This document shows, piece after piece, positions 25,546-33,513 of a stretch of 64,000 bases of DNA; positions within the stretch are counted from its first letter, which is position 1; each line of letters begins with the position of its first letter. The notes below the pieces were generated by a model. The model was not told the DNA's origin and did no database searches. It was given only the letters and a program-made list of their open reading frames with translations. The translations under genes and the position numbers were made by a program. The stretch is from the NCBI GenBank assembly GCA_035565775.1, contig DATMRW010000023.1, positions 124,001 through 188,000 of the forward strand, read 5' to 3'. Origin of the DNA: PRO6 sp035565775. GTDB lineage: Bacteria > Pseudomonadota > Alphaproteobacteria > Rhizobiales > Xanthobacteraceae.

Positions 25546-27741
25546 CTATGCGGCCTGACTTCTTCGCGCCTTCAGTTCGAGGTTGGTAAAGTTCAGCTCC
25601 GCGATCGGAACAGGTCGGCCGAACAGAAAGCCCTGCACATGATCGACGCCGGCGGCGCGCAGCAGTTCGTATTGCTGCGAGGTTTCGACACCTTCGGCGG
25701 TGACGGCAATATCGAGGCCGCGGGCGAGGGTGAGGACCGAAGTGACGACGGCCGCGCAATCGACCCGGCTCGAAAGACCCTGCGTAAAGGATCTGTCGAT
25801 CTTGATTCGGTCAAACGGGAACATCGTCAGATAGCTGAGCGACGCATAGCCGGTCCCGAAATCGTCGAGGACGATCGTGACCCCGATATTCTTGAGCTGC
25901 CGAATGGTCTGGCCGTAGCTTTCGCGGTTCTGAAGCAACAGGGATTCGGTGATTTCCAGCTCCAGCCGGTCGGGCGGCAATCCCGACTCCACGAGCGCGC
26001 ACAGGATCACGTCGAGCAGCAGCCCGGTGCGAAATTGGGCCGCGGACAGGTTGACCGCAACTTTGATGTGCGGCGGAAATGCCATCGCGTCCCGGCACGC
26101 CTTGGCCAAAATCCACTGCCCGAGCGGCTCCATCAGGCCGGTTTCCTCGGCGAGCCAGATGAAGCGGTCGGGCGATAGCAGGCCCTCTGTCGGGTGTCGC
26201 CACCGGACCAACGTTTCGACGGCGCAGGGGCGGCAGGTGCGGGCGTCGAACACCGGCTGATAGTGCAGCTCGAATTCGTCGCGTGCCAGCGCCAGCCGCA
26301 TGTCGCTGAGGAGTTGCAGCCGGCTCATGGTGTCCTTGCTCAAGGCTTCGTCGAAGAAGGTGAAGCTGTTTCGCCCTTCCGATTTGACGCGGTAAAGCGC
26401 GAGATCTGCTTTCTTCAAAAGATCTCCGGGCTCGCGCCCGCTTTCCGGCGCAAGCGCGATCCCGATGCTGGTGCCGATGCTCACATTGTGCCCGTCGAGG
26501 TCGAAGGGTTTGGCGACGATGTCGAGCACCTTGATGGCGAGTGCGATCGCCTCCTCGCGCTGGTTGGTCTGACTACGCTGGATGATGGCGAATTCGTCGC
26601 CGCCAAGCCGCGCCACCATTTCGGTCTCTCGCAGCGAGGATTCCAGCCTGCGCGCAAGCTCCTTGAGGAGATTGTCCCCGCCTGCGTGGCCGAGGGTATC
26701 GTTGACATATTTGAAGCCGTCGAGATCGAGCATGAAGATCGCGAAAGGCTGTCCGAAGTTGCGCAGGTTCGCGGAGGCCTCGACCATCTTCTCGTAGAGA
26801 ACGGCGCGATTGGCGATGCCGGTCAACGCATCGTGCCGCGCCGCATACATGACCTGCTGCTCCGCAAGCTTGCGCGCGGTGATGTCGATGCGTATCGCCA
26901 TGAAGGCGACCGGCTTTCCGCTCGGGCCAAGCTGCGGCGCGATCACGGTGTCGACCCAGTAGAGCGAGCCGTCCTTCGCCCTGTTGCATAATTCGCCGCG
27001 CCAGACCTGGCCCTTCGCGATCTGGCGATACATGTCGCGGAAGAAAGCCTTGGAATGCGAGCCAGAGTTGAGGATGCGATGATCCTGCCCGAGCAGCTCG
27101 TCGCGCGGATATCCGCTGATCAGGCAGAAATTGTCATTGGCATAGGTGATGCGTCCCTTGACGTCGGTAATGGCGACAATGACCGCCTGATCGATCGCAT
27201 ACTGCTTTTCGATCAGCTCTTGCCTTGCAGCGTCCGCCCACGCTTCGGTCAGGCGCACGTCGGTGATGTTCTGATGGATCTCGATCAAACCGCCGTCGGG
27301 CAAGGGTTGCCGGCTGATCGCAAAGATGTCGCCGCTGCGCAATTCGCTGACGCAGTGGCTTGCCTCGCGGCGGGAGGCCTGTTCGAGGCTGGATGCGATG
27401 TAGTTTGCAACGTCGTCGGGGATTGAGCCGGCGTCGATGCGTGCCTCGAGAATCGCCTGCATCGTCACGCCGGGGCGCGTCTGCGCCGGGGTGAGGCTGT
27501 ACATCTCGCTGAAATGCCGATTTCTGACAATGACGCGCCCTTCGGCGTCGAACATGCAAAGGCCGTGCGGGATGTTCTCGAATACGGTTTCGAGGAGCGT
27601 GTCGGGCGCTGGGGAATTGGATGCGTGTAAGGATTTGCCTTGTCTTGGTGAACTAGCGGCGCGCAGTCTTGCCATGAGGTTGGCTGCAACGGCGAATGCA
27701 GCACCGGAGAAGGCGGCAAGGCCTGTTATTGCGTCACCCAT
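25546..27741 (-). CDS. PAS-PAS-GGDEF-EAL bifunctional c-di-GMP protein
   Basis: A 731-residue protein: hydrophobic N-terminus (about 1-27), PAS (about 50-165), PAS with PAC (about 185-300), GGDEF (about 310-470), EAL (about 485-730). The cyclase motif RLGGDEFAII is intact. The inhibitory RxxD site is degenerate (RETE at the expected spacing), suggesting weak product inhibition. The phosphodiesterase motif reads ETLVR instead of EALVR but keeps the metal-binding Glu, and ITES, DDFGTGYAS, KIDRSF and TAEGVET are present, so both activities are possible. The PAS domains probably sense a small ligand or redox. A perfect FNR box lies about 145 bases upstream, suggesting low-oxygen control. DUF2336 follows. 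Confidence 0.93.
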   Translation of the reverse strand: MGDAITGLAAFSGAAFAVAANLMARLRAASSPRQGKSLHASNSPAPDTLLETVFENIPHGLCMFDAEGRVIVRNRHFSEMYSLTPAQTRPGVTMQAILEARIDAGSIPDDVANYIASSLEQASRREASHCVSELRSGDIFAISRQPLPDGGLIEIHQNITDVRLTEAWADAARQELIEKQYAIDQAVIVAITDVKGRITYANDNFCLISGYPRDELLGQDHRILNSGSHSKAFFRDMYRQIAKGQVWRGELCNRAKDGSLYWVDTVIAPQLGPSGKPVAFMAIRIDITARKLAEQQVMYAARHDALTGIANRAVLYEKMVEASANLRNFGQPFAIFMLDLDGFKYVNDTLGHAGGDNLLKELARRLESSLRETEMVARLGGDEFAIIQRSQTNQREEAIALAIKVLDIVAKPFDLDGHNVSIGTSIGIALAPESGREPGDLLKKADLALYRVKSEGRNSFTFFDEALSKDTMSRLQLLSDMRLALARDEFELHYQPVFDARTCRPCAVETLVRWRHPTEGLLSPDRFIWLAEETGLMEPLGQWILAKACRDAMAFPPHIKVAVNLSAAQFRTGLLLDVILCALVESGLPPDRLELEITESLLLQNRESYGQTIRQLKNIGVTIVLDDFGTGYASLSYLTMFPFDRIKIDRSFTQGLSSRVDCAAVVTSVLTLARGLDIAVTAEGVETSQQYELLRAAGVDHVQGFLFGRPVPIAELNFTNLELKARRSQAA

Positions 27742-27873
27742 AGGGCCCCCGGACGATACGTCTTACCCCGATATTTTTTAACCGGCATCGCTGCCCGTTG
27801 CTTCGGGCGAGGTGCAGGCTTGATTGTAAGGGCGATTGATATCGGCTTGGTTTTAATGCTTTGCTCTACTGAG

Positions 27874-27901
27874 TTGATGCAGATTGTTGATCTACATCAA
27901 G
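27874..27901. promoter_or_regulatory. FNR/FixK-type box, site B
   Basis: Contains a perfect TTGAT-N4-ATCAA site, TTGATCTACATCAA at 27887-27900, preceded by TTGATGCAGATTG. The 28-base block matches site A at 24 positions. It is about 133 bases before the GGDEF-EAL start and follows the chrA end. Confidence 0.7.
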
Positions 27902-27902
27902 C

Positions 27903-27922
27903 CTGCGCTCTGCAAAGCGCAG
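27903..27922 (-). terminator. Hairpin after chrA
   Basis: CTGCGCT (27903-27909) pairs with AGCGCAG (27916-27922) over a 6-base loop, nine bases beyond the chrA stop on the minus strand. No T run; it separates chrA from the FNR-controlled unit. Confidence 0.4.
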
Positions 27923-27930
27923 CCTGAGGC

Positions 27931-29151
27931 TCAGATGACATGCAAGCCCGCCCCCGCCGCGCCGAGCAGCACGACAACGATCCACGGCGGCAGCTTCCAG
28001 ACGGTCAGCAGCAGGAAGCCCGCGAGAGCCAGCGCGAAATCCGGCGGCGCGAGGACCGCGCTTGTCCAAACCGGATTGTAGAGCGCGGCACCGAGAATGC
28101 CGACGACAGCCGCATTGGTGCCGCGCATCGCGGCCTGCGCGGGCCGGCGCAGGCGCAGCGTGTCCCAGAACGGCAACGTTCCGTAGACCAGCAACATGCC
28201 GGGAAGAAAAATCGCGACGAGGGCAATGGCCGCGCCGGTTATGCCGCCGGGAGCGGGGCTCATGACTGCGCCGAGATAGGCCGCGAAGGTGAACAGCGGC
28301 CCCGGAATGGCCTGGGCCAGACCGTAACCGGCGAGGAAGCTTTCGTTGCTGACCCATCCGGGCGTCACGACTTCCGCCTGCAGCAGGGGCAGCACGACAT
28401 GGCCGCCGCCGAAGACGAGCGCGCCGGAGCGATAGAACGCATCGAACAGGCCGAATGCCTGCTGGCCGGTGGTGGCGGCGAGCAGAGGCAGGATCAGGAA
28501 GAAGGCGGCGAACAGCGCAAGAGCGATGGCACCGCCGCGCCGCGACACGGGAAAGCGAAGGTGCCCGGTGAGCGCCGGGTCTTCGCCGCGGCACAGCCAA
28601 AGGCCCGCAACGGCGCCGACGATGATCGCGCCGATCTGGCCATAGGAGCCGCCGACAAAGGTCACGATGGCAACCGCCGCCAGCGCAATGGCGGCGCGCT
28701 CGCGGTCCGGCGCGAGGCTTCTCGTCATGCCCCAGATCGCCTGTGCGATGACGGCGACGGCAACCAGCTTCAGCCCATGGAGAACGCCCTGCATCGCCGG
28801 TGTTGCAAAACTTCCGGCACCGAGGGCGAAGACCAATAGAACCAGCGCGGATGGCAGGGTGAAGGCAGCCCATGCGGCGAGCCCGCCGAGCAGCCCGTTG
28901 CCGCGCAAGAGACCGAGCGAGAAGCCGACCTGACTCGAGGCCGGTCCCGGAAGAAACTGGCAAAGCGCGATGAGATCGGCATAGCCGGCCTCGTCGATCC
29001 ACTTGCGGCGTATCACCAGCTCGTCCCGAAAATAGCCGAGATGGGCAATCGGCCCGCCAAAGGAGGTCAGGCCGAGTTTCAGAAAAACAAGGAAAACCTC
29101 GAGCGGCGAGCCTTGGCCGCGCCTGCCGGTTGCCAGAATATCACTGCTCAT
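27931..29151 (-). CDS. chrA: Chromate transporter, ChrA family
   Basis: A 406-residue inner-membrane protein of the CHR family with the two homologous halves of long-chain ChrA. The N-half shows FLKLGLTSFGGPIAHLGYFR and CQFLPGPASSQVGF. The C-half repeats the pattern with SGALVFGGGHVVLPLLQAE and GLAQAIPGPLFTFAAYLG. Family members export chromate, possibly in exchange or by proton force. No chrB regulator is adjacent; GGGTGG precedes the ATG. It is probably monocistronic. Other oxyanions remain possible. Confidence 0.92.
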   Translation of the reverse strand: MSSDILATGRRGQGSPLEVFLVFLKLGLTSFGGPIAHLGYFRDELVIRRKWIDEAGYADLIALCQFLPGPASSQVGFSLGLLRGNGLLGGLAAWAAFTLPSALVLLVFALGAGSFATPAMQGVLHGLKLVAVAVIAQAIWGMTRSLAPDRERAAIALAAVAIVTFVGGSYGQIGAIIVGAVAGLWLCRGEDPALTGHLRFPVSRRGGAIALALFAAFFLILPLLAATTGQQAFGLFDAFYRSGALVFGGGHVVLPLLQAEVVTPGWVSNESFLAGYGLAQAIPGPLFTFAAYLGAVMSPAPGGITGAAIALVAIFLPGMLLVYGTLPFWDTLRLRRPAQAAMRGTNAAVVGILGAALYNPVWTSAVLAPPDFALALAGFLLLTVWKLPPWIVVVLLGAAGAGLHVI

Positions 29152-29220
29152 GGCGCCACCCTATCAGATTGCAGCACGCCTGTTGATGCCGGTGTGATGC
29201 CGGTGGCGAAAGGGGGCTTG

Positions 29221-30042
29221 TCATTCTGCCGCTGCCGCGGCCCGGAAATGCGCGGCGAAGTCGTCGAGCTCGGCGCGGCCGATATTGGATATCGCCCAAT
29301 AGGTGAACGTCCCGTCGCTCCAGCGCACCAGCGAGAAGCCGTCCGCCGACAGATCGGCGGCGCCAGCGGGCAGCGCGGCGCCGGTGCCCTGCGGTGCAGC
29401 GATCACCGTGATCAGGTGCTTGCGCAGGCGGTAGACGAGGGCAGGCAGCGGCCGGCCTCCGATGACTTCGATCCTGCCGCCGACGAGGCTGTAGCCGTCT
29501 TTTGAAAGATCGACGGTTGGCGGCGATAGGCCGACCTTCGCATCAAGCCACGGCTTGACCGTGTGGCGGTCGGAGGAGGCGACGTCGACCGGGCTTGCGG
29601 CGAGCAGGCTGCGCTGCTGACTGCTGGCGAGCTCACTGATAAGGCGGTCCGGCGCGGTGGCCGTTCGGGTCGCGAGATAGGTCGATCCGCTGGCAACGAC
29701 CGCCGTGACCGCGATCGAGGCGGCGAGGGCGCGCCAGTCACCGCGCCAGTCATGGAGAGCGAGCCGCCGCGGGCTCGCCTGAATGGCGGGCGCGGCGGCG
29801 GGGGGCGGCACGAGCCCCGCGATCCGCGCCTTGAATTGGTCGCTGACCTCGGGGCGCGGCAGGCGGGCAACGGCTGACTTGAGCGCGACGATGCGGGCCT
29901 GCTCGGCTGCGAGCGCTGCATCGCCCGCCATGCGCTGCTCCAGCGCCAGCGCCGAGGCGGCGTCCAACTCGCCGTCCGCAAGAGCCTGAACGAGCAAACG
30001 CTGATCCATCGAACCCGTCGGCACAGTCTCATCCTCCTTCAT
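29221..30042 (-). CDS. Anti-sigma factor, membrane anchored
   Basis: A 273-residue protein with a cytosolic helical N-terminus typical of anti-sigma domains (MDQRLLVQALADGELDAAS, residues about 12-30), one membrane segment (about 105-125, AASIAVTAVVASGSTYLA) and a periplasmic C-domain with VYRLRKHLITVIAAP and GFSLVRWSDGTFTYWAISN. No HxxxCxxC zinc motif is seen. Its start overlaps the sigma gene end by 14 bases, the usual pairing. It would hold the sigma factor until an envelope signal is received. Confidence 0.85.
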   Translation of the reverse strand: MKEDETVPTGSMDQRLLVQALADGELDAASALALEQRMAGDAALAAEQARIVALKSAVARLPRPEVSDQFKARIAGLVPPPAAAPAIQASPRRLALHDWRGDWRALAASIAVTAVVASGSTYLATRTATAPDRLISELASSQQRSLLAASPVDVASSDRHTVKPWLDAKVGLSPPTVDLSKDGYSLVGGRIEVIGGRPLPALVYRLRKHLITVIAAPQGTGAALPAGAADLSADGFSLVRWSDGTFTYWAISNIGRAELDDFAAHFRAAAAAE

Positions 30043-30595
30043 CGGTCGCCCCGAGTTGCATCATCAGCAGGCGCCGCGCCCGCGACAGCCGGGACATCAC
30101 GGTGCCGAGCGGCAGGTTCAGCATCGCCGCGATGTCGCGGTAGCCGAAGCCATTGATGTCGCGCAGCACCACCACCTCCCGAAACGGGGGCTGCAGGTGG
30201 AGGATTGCCGCCTCCAGCGCCGCAACATCAGCTTTGGCGATCATGGCTGCCTCGGGGCCATCCGGATCGTCCGTATTGGTTTGGCCCGCCGCAAGCTCGT
30301 CGAGGTCGGCAAGGTCGCCGGAGGCGAGGAGCGCGCGCGGCCTGTTTTTCGCAAGCCAGGTGTAGGCCACGTTGCGCACGATCGTCAGAAACCATGCCCG
30401 CGCATTGCCACCCGCATAGGTGTCGATGCCGGCATAGGCCCTGAGGCAGGCCTCCTGCAAAACATCCTCGGCGTCGGAAGTATTGCCGGTCAGCCAGCGG
30501 GCAAGCGCAAGCGCATCTGCGAGATGTGGCAGGACCACCTCGCCGAAGCGCTCAGCCGGGGGCTTGCTGCTCAGCACGGAGACATCGTCCGGCAC
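30029..30595 (-). CDS. ECF-type RNA polymerase sigma factor
   Basis: A sigma-70 family factor of 188 residues with region 2 (ADALALARWLTGNTSDAEDVLQEACL) and region 4 (LPPF-type linker, VVVLRDINGFGYRDIAAMLNLPLGTVMSRLSRARRLL). GTG 30595 is chosen because the frame upstream would run into the cupredoxin gene; CGGGA is adjacent. It lies between cupredoxin and anti-sigma in one operon, so copper-type redox or periplasmic oxidative stress is a plausible signal (inference). The exact ECF subgroup is not assigned. Confidence 0.9.
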   Translation of the reverse strand: MPDDVSVLSSKPPAERFGEVVLPHLADALALARWLTGNTSDAEDVLQEACLRAYAGIDTYAGGNARAWFLTIVRNVAYTWLAKNRPRALLASGDLADLDELAAGQTNTDDPDGPEAAMIAKADVAALEAAILHLQPPFREVVVLRDINGFGYRDIAAMLNLPLGTVMSRLSRARRLLMMQLGATDEGG

Positions 30596-30620
30596 TCCCG
30601 AACCGATCTGCCGACTGCCT

Positions 30621-30980
30621 TCACTGGGTGACGGTGATCTTGCCCTGCATGTGGGGGTGAATCCCGCAGTAATAGGGAAAGTCACCGGGCTTGGTGAATG
30701 TGAAGGCATAGGTATCGCCAGTGTCAAGCGCCTTGGAGCGGAACGAATTATCGGTCGCGACCACGAGATGCGGAATGTCGTCGTCGTTTTCGAAGGTGAC
30801 GGTGGTGCCGGCCTTCACCGTCAAGGTTGCCGGGGTGAAGACGAAGTTCTCGATCTTGACATGCGGCGGGTCTTCGGCGCGGGCCGGCCCCGGTATGGCG
30901 GTCGGTAGGCCGAATACAATGCAGGCAGCAGTAAGGCAGGCAGTGACAAGTTGCGGGCTTGAAAAGAGGTGCGGGCGCAT
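30621..30980 (-). CDS. Cupredoxin (blue copper) protein
   Basis: Exported 119-residue protein. The Sec signal has a cleavage-type site AxA near residue 35 (GPARA-ED). The mature domain is a pseudoazurin/amicyanin-like cupredoxin with type-1 copper ligands H71 (DDIPHLVV) and C105, H108, M111 in YYCGIHPHMQG. Such proteins shuttle electrons in the periplasm. It sits 25 bases before the sigma gene and 56 bases after the metallophosphoesterase gene, all in the same direction. Confidence 0.92.
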   Translation of the reverse strand: MRPHLFSSPQLVTACLTAACIVFGLPTAIPGPARAEDPPHVKIENFVFTPATLTVKAGTTVTFENDDDIPHLVVATDNSFRSKALDTGDTYAFTFTKPGDFPYYCGIHPHMQGKITVTQ

Positions 30981-31036
30981 GGGCTTTTCCCTTTCGTGGG
31001 CAGCGGCGTCGTCGCGACGTTTGCGGCCGCAGCCGG

Positions 31037-31990
31037 CTAGGTCGCCAGCGTGCTGTCGATGATCGCTAGCTCCGCCTTGCCCTTGGTCACCGCGACATCG
31101 GTGATGCCGAGCAGACCGCGGAGCTGGCCGGGCGGCACCGTCATTGGTCCCGGCGCACTTGCTGTTCCAGGGGCGGGCTGCGGAAACGCCGTGGAAAGGG
31201 CGGTGTGGAAGGTGACGTTGCCCTCGACCTTCTGCATGATCTGGTGAATGTGGCCGTTGAGCACCGTGACCGAGCCGAAGCGCTTGAGCATTGCGAGCGC
31301 CTGTGCCGCATCGTCCGTGCCCCAGCCCCATTCGGGATAGATCGTCCAGAGCGGAATGTGGGCGAAGACGACAACGGGGGTCGAACTGCTCACGCCCTTG
31401 AGATCGTCGGCGAGCCACGCGAGCTGATCGCTGCCAAGGTTGCCCAGCCCCGCGGCCCTCAGGTTCACGACATTGACGAGGCCGACGAAATGGACGCCGT
31501 TCTGATCGAACGAGAACCATCCCGCGCCCTTGGTCCGCTTGCCGTAGCGGTCGAGATAGGCGCGGCCGTTGCCGTCATCGATGACATCGTGCTCCCCTGG
31601 CACATAATGCACATCGAAACCTGCCCCGCCGATGATCTGATCGGCGGTGTCGAACTGATCGGCCCGCGAGAGGTGGGTGATGTCGCCGGTGTGGATCATG
31701 AAGGCGGGCTTGACCGGCAGGGCATGAACCTTGGCAATGGCTTCCTTCAAAGTATCGATGGCGTGCGGATTGGCCGCCTTGTCGAAGCCGATGTGGCTGT
31801 CGGAAATCTGGAGAAACGTGAAGCCGCTGGAGCGCGCGTCCGCCGCCTTCGCCTCGCCGAGCATGCTGAGCGACACCGGCGCTCCATGGGAGATCGTCCA
31901 GAGCACGCCGGTGCCTGCCCAGATCATGCACTCCAGCGCGTGGCGGCGATTGATGCCGTCGCAGCATTTGTCATCGTGATGAGAAGTCAT
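31037..31990 (-). CDS. Tat-exported metallophosphoesterase
   Basis: A 317-residue calcineurin-like phosphoesterase. The N-terminus has a twin-arginine signal, NRRHALECMIWAGTG (about residues 14-28). The dinuclear metal motifs are in order: ISDSHIG, HTGDIT, PGEHD (usual GNHD/E), FAHIPLW and NGHIH. It would hydrolyse phosphate esters in the periplasm; the substrate is unknown. ATG 31990 has GGAGGAG upstream; a longer frame to 32020 lacks one. It is the first gene of the four-gene operon with cupredoxin, sigma and anti-sigma. Confidence 0.9.
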   Translation of the reverse strand: MTSHHDDKCCDGINRRHALECMIWAGTGVLWTISHGAPVSLSMLGEAKAADARSSGFTFLQISDSHIGFDKAANPHAIDTLKEAIAKVHALPVKPAFMIHTGDITHLSRADQFDTADQIIGGAGFDVHYVPGEHDVIDDGNGRAYLDRYGKRTKGAGWFSFDQNGVHFVGLVNVVNLRAAGLGNLGSDQLAWLADDLKGVSSSTPVVVFAHIPLWTIYPEWGWGTDDAAQALAMLKRFGSVTVLNGHIHQIMQKVEGNVTFHTALSTAFPQPAPGTASAPGPMTVPPGQLRGLLGITDVAVTKGKAELAIIDSTLAT

Positions 31991-32041
31991 TTCGGTCTCC
32001 TCCGGCTGGCTATGGCGCATGCTTGGGAGACTGGCGGGCGA

Positions 32042-32055
32042 GTCCGTTTATTCCC
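32042..32055 (-). promoter_or_regulatory. Possible ECF -35 element for the metallophosphoesterase-sigma operon
   Basis: On the minus strand GGGAATAAACGGAC is a typical ECF -35-like sequence, about 52 bases before the first ATG (31990), fitting an autoregulated sigma operon. I could not identify a firm -10 element. Confidence 0.3.
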
Positions 32056-32246
32056 TGATTTCCTTCCCGCGCATTCACTGTCGCGTGATCGACGGCCAAA
32101 AATTTGGCGGCGATTCTCGCTCGATTCTTCGCGTTTGGATTGAAAGCGGCGTACTGGACCGGGAGTCCTGCAACCCACGAAAGGAAGGGCCCGATCGCGC
32201 GGTTGTAGCACTCGTGCTGGGCCGTAAAATGTTCATGAAACAGGTC

Positions 32247-32271
32247 GGAACAGCACGCGAGGTTCGACGTT
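32247..32271 (+). promoter_or_regulatory. EcfG-type general-stress promoter
   Basis: GGAAC at 32247-32251, exactly 16 bases, then CGTT at 32268-32271: a full match to the alphaproteobacterial EcfG pattern GGAAC-N16/17-CGTT. It lies about 60 bases before the ATG of the conserved unknown gene, the expected geometry. Confidence 0.65.
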
Positions 32272-32331
32272 TCGTCACCATCGGATGTAACCGCGCAGTG
32301 CGGGCATGTCCGACAGCAGGGAGCAACTCTT

Positions 32332-32772
32332 ATGTGTGACTACAGCTTGCATGCAGTTGCATCTCGTCCTGCGAAGGTAGGCGAGACGCTGATTTCGACA
32401 CGCTTTCCGGGAACTCCGACCCGCGGTTTCTCCGCGGAGAATGAGCCGAATGTGGCAGTGTGTCTGATGCCGGGCACCGAGCTGAGTTTCGATCAAGATA
32501 TTCAGTACGACCGCAAGTGGTTCGCCACTCGCAGCGCAGGATATCGCGTTGCGCGCTTCTGCAGGGTCGATACTATTGATCAGTATCAGCATCGTGACGC
32601 TCTTTCGTTCCCCGACGGCAATACAGTCCTGTTGACGGCACTGGTTGAAGGTCAGCGAGCTCATGTTCTCCAGTTGCCTGCAACCATGAAGGAAGAGACC
32701 ACGAGTCACAGCGAGGCACCCGTCGCGCAGCCCGAAACCATTCGGACGCCCGACGCTCCAGTGTCAACCTGA
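32332..32772 (+). CDS. Conserved hypothetical protein (MCDYSLH-type), 146 residues
   Basis: Not a characterised family. It starts MCDYSLHAVASRPAKVGETL and has a central AVCLMPGTELSF. From memory, proteins with this N-terminus recur in rhizobia and relatives without a known function. No signal peptide or membrane segment; the C-terminal 30 residues are polar and look disordered. A GGGAG site precedes the ATG. The EcfG-type promoter suggests induction in general stress or stationary phase (inference). Confidence 0.75.
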   Translation: MCDYSLHAVASRPAKVGETLISTRFPGTPTRGFSAENEPNVAVCLMPGTELSFDQDIQYDRKWFATRSAGYRVARFCRVDTIDQYQHRDALSFPDGNTVLLTALVEGQRAHVLQLPATMKEETTSHSEAPVAQPETIRTPDAPVST

Positions 32773-33135
32773 CCTGTTTGCGTTGCCGGAATGACGATAC
32801 GCCGATGAAGGCGTATGCTGAATAATGGAATGCGACGGCGCCGGTCTCCCCATTTGAGATGGGGCGATGCAAAAGAAAGCTTACGGCGTCGTCGGTCCGG
32901 GGTTGAAAAGTGCCGCCGGTGCAGATGTGCGAGACGGCGTGAGCTTTTGCTTTGCTTCGCGAGCGGCCCGGTTTTTCAGAACTTATCCCACGATCAAAAA
33001 CAGGCCTGGGGCACGCCGCGGATGTGGCGCCGTCCTTTCGCAATGAGCCGATCATCCGCGCCGCCGATAGCGTGGCAGGATCAGCAGAGCACGAGGCTGC
33101 AATCGCGCAGGCTGGCTCGATCTGGAGGATGAAAG
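32773..33135. other. Intergenic stretch with two hairpins
   Basis: About 360 bases. ATACGCC (32797-32803) pairs with GGCGTAT (32810-32816), and CCCCAT (32848-32853) pairs with ATGGGG (32859-32864). The first could end the transcript of the upstream gene. No supported protein frame; GGAGGATGAAAG near the end is the ribosome site of the next gene. Confidence 0.4.
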
Positions 33136-33495
33136 ATGTTGCAGGAAGCTGTGAGCAGTGCAGGCCTCAAGCAGGCAATCGAAGGCCGCGACGGCAAGAT
33201 GCTCTCGAGTTTTTATGCGGATGATGCGGTGCTTAAGGTGATCGACCGCAACAACCCACCGAGCAGGCCGCGGGAAATTCGCGGACGTGACGCCATCACT
33301 ACATTCTGGGATGACGTCTGCGGCCGCGCAATGACCCATGACGTCGATGTCACGGTCTCGGAGGGCGACCGGATGGCCTTTACAGAGGCTTGCGCCTACC
33401 CGGATGGCACCCGGGTCTTTTGCGCGGCAGTGCTCGAACTGAAAGACGGCAAGATCGCGAACGAGACCATGGTGCAGGCGTGGGATGAAGAATAG
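33136..33495 (+). CDS. NTF2-like/SnoaL-like fold protein
   Basis: A 119-residue protein matching the nuclear-transport-factor-2-like fold: helix GLKQAIEGRDGKMLSSFYADDAVLKVID, then REIRGRDAITTFWDDV and strands ending AAVLELKDGKIANETMVQAWDE. Such proteins are small isomerases, hydrolases or ligand binders; function is not predictable. A strong GGAGGATGAAAG precedes the ATG. It is convergent with the aldo/keto reductase gene. Confidence 0.8.
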   Translation: MLQEAVSSAGLKQAIEGRDGKMLSSFYADDAVLKVIDRNNPPSRPREIRGRDAITTFWDDVCGRAMTHDVDVTVSEGDRMAFTEACAYPDGTRVFCAAVLELKDGKIANETMVQAWDEE

Positions 33496-33513
33496 ACGTG
33501 GCAGCGGTCAGGG

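Larger units (their letters stand above)
31991..32331. other. Divergent promoter region
   Basis: About 340 bases between the metallophosphoesterase operon (minus) and the conserved unknown gene (plus). It holds a possible ECF-type -35 for the minus operon and a full EcfG-type promoter match for the plus gene (both listed). No protein frame is supported. Confidence 0.55.

Noticed and set aside
32576..32589. FNR-like sequence TTGATCAGTATCAG
   Set aside because: Lies inside a coding region and has one mismatch; no promoter context.
32573..33055. Minus-strand frame of 160 codons over the stress gene end
   Set aside because: Overlaps a supported gene and has shadow-type composition.
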